Below are positions 23,834 through 30,842 of a stretch of 64,000 nucleotides of DNA, piece after piece. The position numbers were made by a program, and so were the translations under genes. The DNA comes from a virus, in IMG/VR virus record IMGVR_UViG_3300017613_000561, positions 28,448 to 92,447 of that record; one strand, given 5' to 3'. Every line of letters begins with the position of its first letter. Within the stretch, counting starts at the first letter, position 1. The notes below the pieces were generated by a model. That model was given only the letters and a program-made list of their open reading frames with translations, searched no databases and was not told where the DNA came from.

Positions 23834-25736
23834 GCAGCAAAGATTTATATTTTACGCCCGCAAATGTATAGCCCAGTTTTATGGTATGCGGGCTGAGAGG
23901 ATCATAGATAAGGTCGAGGTTATCCAGGTGCTGGAGACCAAGATCAAGTTTTATCTCAAAGTAGTAACCGACATCAAGAACAAGAGTTTCGCCTTTGCAG
24001 ACTCCGAGCTTAAGAAGAAGGATATGTATGAGGTGCCCCCGGTGCCCATCCGGGATTTCCTGTTACGCCCGTTCTACCTGAACCTTGAAGGGCAGATATA
24101 CCCCGAAGTAATGACTGCCATGGAAGACCTGAATGGTGGTGGGTATGTAGAGGCAGTACTGACCGGTGCTATTGGTACTGCCAAGACCACTATCGCAGTA
24201 TGGACCATGGCGTATCAGTTGTACCTTCTGTCCTGCATGGAGAACCCCCAGAAGACCTTTGGACTGGAACGGGCCTCGGAGATTCTGCTGATATTCCAGT
24301 CGATAACCAAGGAGTTGGCTAAGGGGGTTGATTATGCTCGCTTCAAGGCCCTGCTGGAGAACAGCCCGTACTTCCAGAGGCACTTCGCCTACGATAAGAA
24401 CATAGAGTCGGAGCTTAGATTTCCGAACCGTATCATTGTTAAGCCTGTGTCGGGATCAGACACTGCTGCCATTGGTCAGAACGTGATGGGCGGTATCATT
24501 GATGAGCTGAACTACATGGCTGTAGTGGAGAACTCCAAGGCCAGTGTGGATGGGGGGGAGTACGATCAGGCAATCGCGGTGTACAACTCCATAGCTCGTA
24601 GACGTAAGTCCAGGTTTATGCAGCAGGGGGCACTGCCAGGAATCCTGTGCCTTGTCTCGTCCAAGCGGTACCCGGGCCAGTTCACTGACCTTAAGCAGGA
24701 AGAGGCCAAGAATGATCCTACGATCTACGTGTATGACAAGCGAGTATGGGACATTAAGCCAGATGCCTTTTCTAACGTGTGGTTCCAGGTGTTTGCAGGG
24801 GATGAGTCCAGGCACCCACGTATTATTGAAGAAGATGAGATTGTTGATGTCTCCGACAGGGATTTGATTATAGATATTCCTGAAGAGTACAGGATGGAGT
24901 TTGATCAGGATATCATCAATGCCCTGCGTGAAATCGCAGGTATGTCTACGCTGGCAAGACATCCGTTTATCATGAACACCGATTCCATTGCTGCCTGTAT
25001 GACTAATGATCGTCCGATAGTGAACAAGCACTGGGTAGACTTCAGATTTGAAAAGCTGGGGATTTACCAAGGTAGGTTTGCGGATCTGAATCGTCCACGA
25101 TGGGCTCATGTCGATCTGGGGCTCACAGCTGACTCGGCCGGTATATGCATAGGGTATGTCAAGGGGTTCAAGAAAGTAGACCGGGGAGACCACTACGAAG
25201 TACTGCCGGAGATAGTAGTAGATGCCTTGCTTGAAGTGAGGCCCCCTAAAGGTGGGGAGATCCAGTTCCATAAGATCAGAAGCCTGTTCTATAAGCTGAT
25301 AAGTATGGGGTACCCGTTGAAGTGGGTGAGTTATGACAGCTATCAGTCTACGGACTCCATGCAGATGCTGCGTAGTAAAGGTCTGGTGTCTGGGCATGTC
25401 TCCATGGACATCACCCGGGACCCGTATGAGATCACCAAGACAGCACTGTACGATCACAGGTTGTCGATACCGTTTCATGCAAAGCTACGTAAAGAACTAG
25501 CCTCGCTTGAGGACGACCCCAAGACCGGAGATATAGATCACCCGCCCAACGGGTCTAAGGATGTGGCCGATGCCCTTGCAGGTGTAGTGTCGGGCCTCAC
25601 AACCAGAAGAGAGATCTGGGTGCAGCACAAGATACCGACAGGGCAGATACCGACTTGGCTGACGACACCCAAGAAGGACAATATGAAAGCAGCACACGCC
25701 AAGGATATAGGTGACGATATTTCCGAAGTGATGTAA
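23790..25736 (+). CDS. terL: Terminase large subunit
   Basis: 648-aa packaging motor. Walker A is TGAIGTAKT (about residues 125-133), Walker B is IIDE (about 236-239), and the C-terminal nuclease contains WAHVDLGLTADSAG near residue 445 with further acidic residues at PPNGSKDVADALAG. ATG 23790 is preferred because GGGGAG lies 7 nt upstream; it overlaps the small-subunit gene by 44 nt. It cuts concatemers and pumps DNA into the prohead through the portal at 47002, which is unusually far away (21 kb). Confidence 0.92.
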   Translation: MESLLTAYPLTGTVEQQRFIFYARKCIAQFYGMRAERIIDKVEVIQVLETKIKFYLKVVTDIKNKSFAFADSELKKKDMYEVPPVPIRDFLLRPFYLNLEGQIYPEVMTAMEDLNGGGYVEAVLTGAIGTAKTTIAVWTMAYQLYLLSCMENPQKTFGLERASEILLIFQSITKELAKGVDYARFKALLENSPYFQRHFAYDKNIESELRFPNRIIVKPVSGSDTAAIGQNVMGGIIDELNYMAVVENSKASVDGGEYDQAIAVYNSIARRRKSRFMQQGALPGILCLVSSKRYPGQFTDLKQEEAKNDPTIYVYDKRVWDIKPDAFSNVWFQVFAGDESRHPRIIEEDEIVDVSDRDLIIDIPEEYRMEFDQDIINALREIAGMSTLARHPFIMNTDSIAACMTNDRPIVNKHWVDFRFEKLGIYQGRFADLNRPRWAHVDLGLTADSAGICIGYVKGFKKVDRGDHYEVLPEIVVDALLEVRPPKGGEIQFHKIRSLFYKLISMGYPLKWVSYDSYQSTDSMQMLRSKGLVSGHVSMDITRDPYEITKTALYDHRLSIPFHAKLRKELASLEDDPKTGDIDHPPNGSKDVADALAGVVSGLTTRREIWVQHKIPTGQIPTWLTTPKKDNMKAAHAKDIGDDISEVM

Positions 25737-25737
25737 T

Positions 25738-25749
25738 GCACTCAAGTGC
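25738..25749. repeat. Palindrome variant GCACTCAAGTGC
   Basis: Begins 1 bp after the terminase stop codon; AGAGGTGG ribosome-binding site follows directly. Confidence 0.7.
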
Positions 25750-25760
25750 AGAGGTGGACC

Positions 25761-25946
25761 ATGGGTTGGTACAGTGTAGATCTGATCATGATATGTGGTG
25801 GCATGTTGTCTGTGTACTATCTGAGAACAGCCCGTAAGGATATGTGGTACCCAGAAAGGATGCTGTATTCCTGCGGTATAGTGGTAGGCGTCATTGGGCT
25901 GATATCCTTGATAACCAGGGTGTCGATATATGTAAATAACATTTGA
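25761..25946 (+). CDS. Small two-helix membrane protein (61 aa)
   Basis: Start ATG 25761 after palindrome and AGAGGTGG. Two hydrophobic spans (IMICGGMLSVYYL and GIVVGVIGLISLI) separated by a charged loop, holin-like in size but without a charged C-terminal tail. Its stop overlaps the next promoter. Function unknown. Confidence 0.6.
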   Translation: MGWYSVDLIMICGGMLSVYYLRTARKDMWYPERMLYSCGIVVGVIGLISLITRVSIYVNNI

Positions 25947-25971
25947 CAAACCTAGGCTATAGATATATAGT
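25943..25971 (+). promoter_or_regulatory. Phage promoter (TTTGACAAAC class)
   Basis: TTGACA at 25943-25948, 17-bp spacer, TATAGT at 25966-25971. The first of two tandem promoters ahead of the gene at 26085. Confidence 0.85.
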
Positions 25972-26015
25972 TAAGAAACATTTGAAGAAGGCCTCGTAAC
26001 TAAAGTAAATATAGT

Positions 26016-26044
26016 TTGACAAACGCTCCTATCTAGGGTACGAT
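26016..26044 (+). promoter_or_regulatory. Phage promoter (TTTGACAAAC class)
   Basis: TTGACA at 26016-26021, 17-bp spacer, TACGAT at 26039-26044. Second tandem promoter, 73 bp after the first; GCTAGGAGC follows at 26069-26077. Confidence 0.8.
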
Positions 26045-26084
26045 TAAGACAGTAATTAATCAACCCAAGCTAGGAGCGTTTTTT

Positions 26085-26312
26085 ATGGCTAGATACTATT
26101 GTTTCCGCAAGTTTGTAAGACCAGTGCACTATCCGGCTGGCACTAAGTTTCCAGTCCACAAGCCCCTCGGCCATATTGATGTAGCCAGTGGCTTGTCCCC
26201 TTCCAAGTTGAAAGCAGAGGCGGAGAAGGTCTTTGGCCCTTCTATTGTACTGGACGATGAGGGTAATGAATGGCAGCTGACCATGGGATACACAGGTGAA
26301 GTCAATGATTAA
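26085..26312 (+). CDS. Small hypothetical protein (75 aa)
   Basis: Under two tandem promoters with the GCTAGGAGC leader, so probably strongly expressed. Basic N-terminus with aromatic residues (MARYYCFRKFVRPVHYPAGTK), then a helix and a beta strand. Not recognised. Confidence 0.65.
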   Translation: MARYYCFRKFVRPVHYPAGTKFPVHKPLGHIDVASGLSPSKLKAEAEKVFGPSIVLDDEGNEWQLTMGYTGEVND

Positions 26313-26553
26313 AAAGAGATTGAAGAAAGTCAAGCTGACCAAGGCCGATAGCCCCCTGGATTATGTGATAGCCAACGACATTTATGCCCAGGACCTGGAT
26401 GCATTGGTGCATGATGTAGCTACAAGGGAGGCCACAAGAACGAACAATCAGGGTGTTGTGTCTCAGCTCCGGTACCTACAGGGAAAGTTGGGACCGGGAG
26501 GGTTGAAGAAAGCCCTTAAAGAGATTCATGAGGGGAACACCACGGCGGTATGA
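26305..26553 (+). CDS. Small basic protein (82 aa)
   Basis: ATG 26305 chosen; overlaps the upstream stop by 8 nt. Very basic N-terminus (MIKKRLKKVKLTK), then helical with RLQYLQGKLGPGG-like segment near the end. May bind nucleic acid; only charge supports that. Confidence 0.55.
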   Translation: MIKKRLKKVKLTKADSPLDYVIANDIYAQDLDALVHDVATREATRTNNQGVVSQLRYLQGKLGPGGLKKALKEIHEGNTTAV

Positions 26554-26566
26554 TTAGAAATAATAT

Positions 26567-26595
26567 TTGACAAACGCATCTAACTGTGTTACGAT
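26567..26595 (+). promoter_or_regulatory. Phage promoter (TTTGACAAAC class)
   Basis: TTGACA at 26567-26572, 17-bp spacer, TACGAT at 26590-26595. The RNA would start near 26602, at the base of the hairpin that precedes boxA. Confidence 0.8.
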
Positions 26596-26602
26596 AAGAT
26601 AA

Positions 26603-26640
26603 TACCAAAATAATTTTTTGGTAGATCGCTCTTTAACAAC
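26603..26640 (+). promoter_or_regulatory. Hairpin plus boxA antitermination-like site
   Basis: Hairpin TACCAAAA/TTTTGGTA (26603-26610 with 26616-26623, loop TAATT) followed by CGCTCTTTAACAAC at 26627-26640. The core GCTCTTTAACA is the boxA of gammaproteobacterial rrn leaders, bound by NusB/NusE. The hairpin-then-boxA order is that of rrn leaders rather than lambda nut. Confidence 0.6.
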
Positions 26641-26659
26641 ACGCATGGAGGTAAATGAT

Positions 26660-26986
26660 ATGACTACGTTTGTAGCTTTAGATATGAATGGTTGGGGCAA
26701 GGCTAGTAATCATCACGCTGCTGTATCTAACTTGTTAGTATCCAATAATCATGATTTGCAAGGGAAGATCCTTACAGTCCTGGAATTGAAAACTGAGATG
26801 AACATGGTTAGTGTAACTGGTATGGGTACAGTGAATTATCCTGAGGGGACTTTGGTGGCAACACATACATACCCTATCACTAATAAGTTAGTGCGGGGTC
26901 TGCACAAAGTAGATGAGAAGCATGGGGATTATATTATTGCTCTGGAAGATGTAGTTGAGGGTATAATTGAAAAGACAACCGGATAG
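26660..26986 (+). CDS. Hypothetical protein (108 aa)
   Basis: Start ATG 26660 with GGAGG seven bases before; an in-frame ATG at 26645 has no ribosome-binding site. The product is small, beta-rich with several short hydrophobic strands (ILTVLELKTEMNMVSVTGMG). It sits between a boxA-bearing leader and a terminator, so it is a monocistronic unit whose read-through may be regulated. No family recognised. Confidence 0.65.
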   Translation: MTTFVALDMNGWGKASNHHAAVSNLLVSNNHDLQGKILTVLELKTEMNMVSVTGMGTVNYPEGTLVATHTYPITNKLVRGLHKVDEKHGDYIIALEDVVEGIIEKTTG

Positions 26987-26999
26987 TGTGTAGTACTTT

Positions 27000-27026
27000 G
27001 GCGGGGATCTCCCCCCGCCTTTTTTT
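27000..27026 (+). terminator. Rho-independent terminator
   Basis: GGCGGGG/CCCCGCC stem (27000-27006 with 27013-27019), 6-nt loop, seven T. The ribosome-binding site of the next gene starts at once (GGAGGAGG), so genes downstream depend on read-through; see the boxA at 26627. Confidence 0.92.
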
Positions 27027-27036
27027 GGAGGAGGTT

Positions 27037-27231
27037 ATGGATTTAGCAACGAAAGTATTTTTAGTGAACCTGCTTTTGATCTTTGTGGTAGCAGGTATAG
27101 ACCGGGTTGCTTTCAAAGGTACGTTGGAATATCTGCCCGGGTTCAGCCTTTTGCTGAACGGTTGGATTATGGCGACTATAGTAAGTATCCCGGTGTTGGC
27201 AGGATACCTTCTGATACAAGTATTGCCTTAG
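27037..27231 (+). CDS. Small membrane protein (64 aa)
   Basis: Start ATG 27037 with GGAGGAGG upstream. Two transmembrane helices (FLVNLLLIFVVAGI and MATIVSIPVLAGYLLI). Found directly behind a terminator without its own recognisable promoter. Function unknown. Confidence 0.6.
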   Translation: MDLATKVFLVNLLLIFVVAGIDRVAFKGTLEYLPGFSLLLNGWIMATIVSIPVLAGYLLIQVLP

Positions 27232-27239
27232 GAGGCAGC

Positions 27240-27398
27240 ATGATTGAGCAGACAGTAGAAGAGGTAGCCGAAAGCATGAAGGAGGACCCTGAGGAGTGGG
27301 CCAAGTTATACCTGGAGTCTGTGGCGCTGACGAATAGGCTGTTGCAGCAGCTGGAAAGATACAGTGTGCAGGCTACCAAGGGCGTGACGATTAATTGA
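27240..27398 (+). CDS. Small acidic helical protein (52 aa)
   Basis: Start ATG 27240 after TTAGGAGG. One long helix with leucine heptads (LYLESVALTNRLLQQLERY), likely a dimerising coiled coil. Not recognised. Confidence 0.55.
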   Translation: MIEQTVEEVAESMKEDPEEWAKLYLESVALTNRLLQQLERYSVQATKGVTIN

Positions 27399-27407
27399 AA
27401 ATACCAT

Positions 27408-27436
27408 TTGACAAACCCCACCCATATTGGTATAGT
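27408..27436 (+). promoter_or_regulatory. Phage promoter (TTTGACAAAC class)
   Basis: TTGACA at 27408-27413, 17-bp spacer, TATAGT at 27431-27436; leader GCTAGGAGC at 27466-27474. Drives the 66-aa gene. Confidence 0.88.
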
Positions 27437-27481
27437 TAAAGGGTAGGGTAAATCCACCCTATGTAGCTAGGAGCAAAAAAT

Positions 27482-27682
27482 ATGACTAAACACACTACGG
27501 GAAATGGAGTAGCTGTTTTTGAAGCTCATTTGGAATATCTGGATGATCTCAGAGAGAGTGGTGAGATCAATATGTTTGGGGCAGTTCCATATTTGGAAGA
27601 TAGGTTTAGGCTGTCCCCTGATGTAGCCAGAGATATCCTGGGATATTGGATGCAGACCTTCTCAAAGCGTCACCCGGGATAA
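27482..27682 (+). CDS. Small hypothetical protein (66 aa)
   Basis: Follows promoter and GCTAGGAGC leader. Helical; the segment DRFRLSPDVARDILGYWMQT looks like a helix-turn-helix second half. A DNA-binding role is possible but unsupported otherwise. Confidence 0.55.
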   Translation: MTKHTTGNGVAVFEAHLEYLDDLRESGEINMFGAVPYLEDRFRLSPDVARDILGYWMQTFSKRHPG

Positions 27683-27696
27683 GGTAGGCTAAGTCA

Positions 27697-27722
27697 CCCT
27701 GGACCTTGGAGGGGGTCCGGGG
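27697..27722 (+). terminator. Strong GC hairpin without T run
   Basis: CCCTGGACC (27697-27705) pairs with GGTCCGGGG (27714-27722), loop TTGGAGGG. Between the 66-aa and 57-aa genes; probable mRNA 3' or 5' stabilising hairpin. Confidence 0.55.
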
Positions 27723-27744
27723 GTAGTAAGTATAGGAGCCTCCC

Positions 27745-27918
27745 ATGTATAAGCATAGCACTAGAGTAATCTTATCAGGTCCCTTCAGCGCAGGTAGGGT
27801 GTATGCCCCTAATGGAGACAACTGGCGAGCTGTATGTTCGGACGGGAATGTACCGGCTGACGATGCCGTTTCACTGATCGGATCTGATAAGGTTATTTGG
27901 ATGGTAGAAAGCACTTAA
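27745..27918 (+). CDS. Small hypothetical protein (57 aa)
   Basis: ATG 27745 with TAGGAG upstream. The stop codon lies in the GCACTTAAGTGC palindrome at 27911. Mostly beta strands with glycine turns (LSGPFSAGRVYAPNGDNW). Not recognised. Confidence 0.55.
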   Translation: MYKHSTRVILSGPFSAGRVYAPNGDNWRAVCSDGNVPADDAVSLIGSDKVIWMVEST

Positions 27919-27922
27919 GTGC
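27911..27922. repeat. Palindrome GCACTTAAGTGC
   Basis: Exact copy holding the stop codon of the 57-aa gene; GGAGGG begins 1 nt after it and serves the GTG start at 27936. Confidence 0.9.
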
Positions 27923-27935
27923 GGAGGGTATTGTT

Positions 27936-28358
27936 GTGGATCAAGAGAACTCAGTAACATTGGATGTAGATGAGAATGGCGGGAAAATGAAGGTATTCAT
28001 GTCAACTGAACAGTCGTTCCTTTTGCGGGACACTGTTGAGGCCCACCCAGAAATAGTTACCAGTATGTGTTGTAAGGATGCGGTGGAGCACCTGGAAGAG
28101 CTTCTTGGCTTCCATGTAACAACCGGTAAGTTGCAGAGTGTGGTGAAATACTTGGAGTTGGAGTTCAAAACCAGTCCCCCTAAGAAGTACAAATCTGATA
28201 AGTCCATGGCCTTGGTGGTAGTTATGGCTAAGACCATACGCCAGATGTACATTGATCTGCATGGTGTGGTGCCGCCGCATCTGAACAAGATCATAGCCAG
28301 GGAATCAGTATCGAAGGTTGAAGCATCATTCAAGGAATGGATGACTTGCAACAAGTAA
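27936..28358 (+). CDS. Hypothetical protein (140 aa)
   Basis: GTG start at 27936, seven bases after GGAGGG; no ATG fits as well. Helical with two cysteines (SMCCKDAVEHLEELLG) and a C-terminal helical domain. Not recognised. It is followed by a structured non-coding gap. Confidence 0.6.
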   Translation: MDQENSVTLDVDENGGKMKVFMSTEQSFLLRDTVEAHPEIVTSMCCKDAVEHLEELLGFHVTTGKLQSVVKYLELEFKTSPPKKYKSDKSMALVVVMAKTIRQMYIDLHGVVPPHLNKIIARESVSKVEASFKEWMTCNK

Positions 28359-28359
28359 C

Positions 28360-28440
28360 GGTAAGGTCCTGGGAGCCCCCTGAGGAACGCCCTAAGTACG
28401 CAGAAGGGTGGGCTTGCGTCCCTTCCCCCAGGACTTTACC
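28360..28440 (+). ncRNA. Structured RNA element (unknown class)
   Basis: The arms 28360-28373 and 28427-28440 form a 14-bp stem with one G-U pair. They enclose about 53 nt that can form inner helices (GAAGGG near 28403 with CCCTTC near 28420; ACGC with GCGT). No T run follows, and the next gene starts 30 nt later. It could be a small RNA, a leader switch or a processing site. Confidence 0.5.
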
Positions 28441-28469
28441 CCTGGAACCACTGGTTATGAGGAAACATC

Positions 28470-28685
28470 ATGAAACCGCACGGATTTATTTGCAGCCCAC
28501 GAATCTATGAGTTTGAAGGCTGGATATTTGAATATCATCAAACCAGCGTTTGGCCACTGAAAAAAGATATGGAACCAAGAGCAAGGGCGGGCCGCAAGTT
28601 CTACGAGATGCTGGGCCGGTTCCTTGAATTGGACGAGGATAAACGGAAGGAATGCAGGATTGGCGGTGGGTGCGTTTCCTTTTAA
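28470..28685 (+). CDS. Small hypothetical protein (71 aa)
   Basis: Preceded by TGAGGAAAC. Contains aromatic-rich N-terminus and a C-terminal GGGCVSF. It opens a short run of genes that share a repeated leader and look like a separately acquired cassette. Not recognised. Confidence 0.55.
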   Translation: MKPHGFICSPRIYEFEGWIFEYHQTSVWPLKKDMEPRARAGRKFYEMLGRFLELDEDKRKECRIGGGCVSF

Positions 28686-28703
28686 CGTAAGAGGTAAGCC
28701 GTG

Positions 28704-28784
28704 ATGACTTGGAATGATAATACTGCATCCGCCTTAATTTTCTTGTTATGTGTTGGAGCTATTAATGCCACATTTATCATATGA
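28704..28784 (+). CDS. Tiny membrane peptide (26 aa)
   Basis: ATG 28704 behind the repeated leader AAGAGGTAAGC. The product is essentially one transmembrane helix (SALIFLLCVGAINATFII). It overlaps the next gene by 20 nt. The matching leader supports translation. Confidence 0.45.
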   Translation: MTWNDNTASALIFLLCVGAINATFII

Positions 28785-28974
28785 GCAACTTAGGCGAATG
28801 CAAAACGAGCAGGAAATAAAGAGGTTGCGCTCTATTATTATTAACGGAGCTGCTCGACTGGCAACTATGCTACACGATGATCGCATCGAGGATGGATATG
28901 CAAATCAAATCATGGAAGATGTCGTGTTACGAATGCGGGATGATTTAGACACTGGCGCAAGAGGTAAGCAGTGA
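28765..28974 (+). CDS. Small helical protein (69 aa)
   Basis: ATG 28765 with GGAG six bases before. Amphipathic helices with many arginine and acidic residues (YEQLRRMQNEQEIKRLR). Ends by a 1-nt overlap with the following gene. Not recognised. Confidence 0.55.
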   Translation: MPHLSYEQLRRMQNEQEIKRLRSIIINGAARLATMLHDDRIEDGYANQIMEDVVLRMRDDLDTGARGKQ

Positions 28975-29174
28975 TGACAATTGAATTTGGGTGGTGGATT
29001 TTGCCGCTGGCAGTAACAATAACGGCATTTGTAATTGCCTACAGAGCTAGTCCAGAGACACGGCCAAGTAACTATCTACCGGATGTAGTTAGCCCAATGA
29101 TTGGCTTTGGCATGACGCTGGTTGCTGCTATTGTCTCGCTGGTTGCGTGGCTGGTATGGGCCTTAGCAACTTAA
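28974..29174 (+). CDS. Two-helix membrane protein (66 aa)
   Basis: ATG 28974 after the repeated leader AAGAGGTAAGC. Two clear transmembrane helices (WWILPLAVTITAFVIAY and MTLVAAIVSLVAWLVWALA). Holin-like size and layout, but no endolysin gene lies nearby, so it is left unnamed. Confidence 0.6.
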   Translation: MTIEFGWWILPLAVTITAFVIAYRASPETRPSNYLPDVVSPMIGFGMTLVAAIVSLVAWLVWALAT

Positions 29175-29192
29175 CGCAAGAAGTAAGCAGTG

Positions 29193-29445
29193 ATGGATAA
29201 GAAAGAAAGTAAAGAAGGCTGTTAAGCATGTAGATCCCCCTAAGGGTTCAGGTTGGGGAACCACGTTTGATATGAAAGAGGCTATGGCTAAGGGGTATAT
29301 CGGGGAGGTAGTCGTGATGCCCAGGAAAATAGTGAATGTCTACCGTACCTTACGAGGACGAAAGACTATTGGTCCGGCGACCATGTTTTACTACGGGGAG
29401 ATAGATGACTATCTCAGGGACAAGTTTCAGATAGTGAGCACTTAA
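29193..29445 (+). pseudogene. Small gene with apparent +1 frameshift
   Basis: ATG 29193 sits behind a third copy of the repeated leader but stops after 10 codons. The +1 frame is open from 29194 and continues through KKAVKHVDPPKGSG to the end of the 57-aa reading frame that begins at ATG 29272. A single +1 shift in the A-rich start (AAGAAAG) would give one 83-aa protein. Either a one-base indel, a programmed shift, or translation starts at 29272. The stop lies in a palindrome. Confidence 0.45.
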
Positions 29446-29449
29446 GTGC
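29438..29449. repeat. Palindrome GCACTTAAGTGC
   Basis: Exact copy spanning the stop codon of the frameshifted gene; GTGGGG and ATG 29460 follow. Confidence 0.9.
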
Positions 29450-29459
29450 AGTGGGGATC

Positions 29460-29747
29460 ATGACTAAGTTAATGAAGATAATTGTAGCGGCCAAGGCGAA
29501 CAAGCCAGCCATGGGGGAGGAGTGCAACCACTGTGGTTGGTGTTGTATGTCAGAGGTATGTTACTTGGGGCAGGAGGCTACCGGGTCAGAGACCATTCCC
29601 TGCGAACTCCTGGAGATGAAGGAAGGCAAGTATTACTGCTCTCTTGCAGACACAGATGAGGCGAAGGAACGGCTTGGTATAGGTAAAGGTTGTTGCGCCA
29701 AGACCCAGGAAGAAGCCATGGCTGAGTTCTATGATTGCAGCGAATGA
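29460..29747 (+). CDS. Cysteine-rich metal-binding protein (95 aa)
   Basis: Start ATG 29460, after the palindrome. Nine or more cysteines, led by CNHCGWCC and later CCAKT, in an order like the YkgJ-type zinc/iron cluster proteins. It probably binds metal; enzymatic role unknown. Just upstream of a promoter. Confidence 0.6.
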   Translation: MTKLMKIIVAAKANKPAMGEECNHCGWCCMSEVCYLGQEATGSETIPCELLEMKEGKYYCSLADTDEAKERLGIGKGCCAKTQEEAMAEFYDCSE

Positions 29748-29756
29748 AAATAACAT

Positions 29757-29784
29757 TTGACAAACCCAGTACATTTGCTATAGT
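29757..29784 (+). promoter_or_regulatory. Phage promoter (TTTGACAAAC class)
   Basis: TTGACA at 29757-29762, 16-bp spacer, TATAGT at 29779-29784; GCTAGGAGC at 29812-29820. Drives the run of small genes from 29826. Confidence 0.88.
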
Positions 29785-29825
29785 TAAGTCATAGATTAAT
29801 AAAACATCCAAGCTAGGAGCATAAG

Positions 29826-30035
29826 ATGGCTAAGCAGAATTGGTTCCCCACATTGAACGAAGCCCTTGAGTCGGAAGATCTGATGGATTCCTGGGACTGC
29901 TACAACCCGCCCATCCATTATGGTGAGACCTGCGATTACAGACATGATGACGGCACTAAGTATGGTCGGCATGTTTCCATTTATCGAAATGAGCGCGGCA
30001 TGTATGAGCGGCCTGTTCATTACAGCTGCAACTAG
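29826..30035 (+). CDS. Small hypothetical protein (69 aa)
   Basis: First gene after promoter and GCTAGGAGC leader. Rich in tyrosine, aspartate and histidine (CDYRHDDGTKYGRHVSIY), suggesting a compact beta protein. Not recognised. Confidence 0.6.
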   Translation: MAKQNWFPTLNEALESEDLMDSWDCYNPPIHYGETCDYRHDDGTKYGRHVSIYRNERGMYERPVHYSCN

Positions 30036-30044
30036 GAGAATATC

Positions 30045-30317
30045 ATGAGCCCACAGAAGACAATGCACACCGCCTCTTTCATAGACCTGTTGGGTGTCTA
30101 CTCGTCAGGTGCTACCAATGTAGATCTGGCCCAACGGCTTGTTTCCTTAGGGGATGTCCCTAAATTGCTTGACTATCTTGGCACGGTTGCTGGGATCAGA
30201 TCAGCAGAGGTGTACAAGCACTTTGGTTTGGACGTTGAGATGTCGGTGCTGATAACCATACTGGGCCAGGAGAACTGGTGGAAGCGTCTTACAGGTGCAA
30301 CTAGGGGTGGAGCATGA
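30045..30317 (+). CDS. Small helical protein (90 aa)
   Basis: Helical (VDLAQRLVSLGDVPKLLDYLG), ribosome-binding site CTAGGAGAAT. Not recognised; the central part could be a helix-turn-helix but the match is loose. Confidence 0.55.
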   Translation: MSPQKTMHTASFIDLLGVYSSGATNVDLAQRLVSLGDVPKLLDYLGTVAGIRSAEVYKHFGLDVEMSVLITILGQENWWKRLTGATRGGA

Positions 30318-30338
30318 AAGTTATGAGGAGAAGGTGTA

Positions 30339-30497
30339 ATGGAAGAAGAAGTTCAAAAGTTGATAGATATAGCTGGGTATTGGGCGGAACACCCGGACTA
30401 CTCCGTAGACGACTGGCAGTATGAGGTTGCCAACGGGGACACCAGACAAGGTTACTGGTGGTGGGTAGCGGCCCAGTTGGGCGTAATTGAACTGTAA
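30339..30497 (+). CDS. Small tryptophan-rich protein (52 aa)
   Basis: ATG 30339 after GAGGAGAAGG. The ending RQGYWWWVAAQLGV, with YWAEHPDYSVDDWQYEV before it, is a pattern I recognise from small hypothetical proteins of phages and plasmids. Function unknown. Confidence 0.6.
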   Translation: MEEEVQKLIDIAGYWAEHPDYSVDDWQYEVANGDTRQGYWWWVAAQLGVIEL

Positions 30498-30512
30498 GCT
30501 AGGAGCGGGATC

Positions 30513-30842
30513 ATGTGTAAATTTAAGTTTGACAGAGAGACCAGAAGTGGGACCTATGATATGGATCTCCAGGTTTCATGTCTGATTGATGATGAAGGTA
30601 TGTATGAAGATGTACCTGCCAAGAATGTTGCAATCACATTAGAGTTTGACTTTGTGATCGGAAGGCCTGCCAAGACAGATGGACCACCTGAGAGGTGCTA
30701 CCCTGCTGAGGACTTTGAGTTGACGATCACGGATGTTACGTGTGCAGAGACCATGCATCAGGAATTGGCAGATGCCATGATTGAATCCCAGCGCGACAAG
30801 CTGGAGGAGTATCTGTCAGAAAAAGTACAGGAGAATTACTGA
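30513..30842 (+). CDS. Hypothetical protein (109 aa)
   Basis: GCTAGGAGC leader at 30498-30506 gives the ribosome-binding site, although no promoter is visible just before it. Beta-rich N-terminal two thirds and a helical C-terminus; acidic. Ends 1 nt inside the next gene. Not recognised. Confidence 0.6.
   Translation: MCKFKFDRETRSGTYDMDLQVSCLIDDEGMYEDVPAKNVAITLEFDFVIGRPAKTDGPPERCYPAEDFELTITDVTCAETMHQELADAMIESQRDKLEEYLSEKVQENY

Noticed and set aside
28974-29174. Holin
   Set aside because: Two membrane helices fit, but there is no endolysin or spanin nearby, and several similar small membrane proteins occur in the window.
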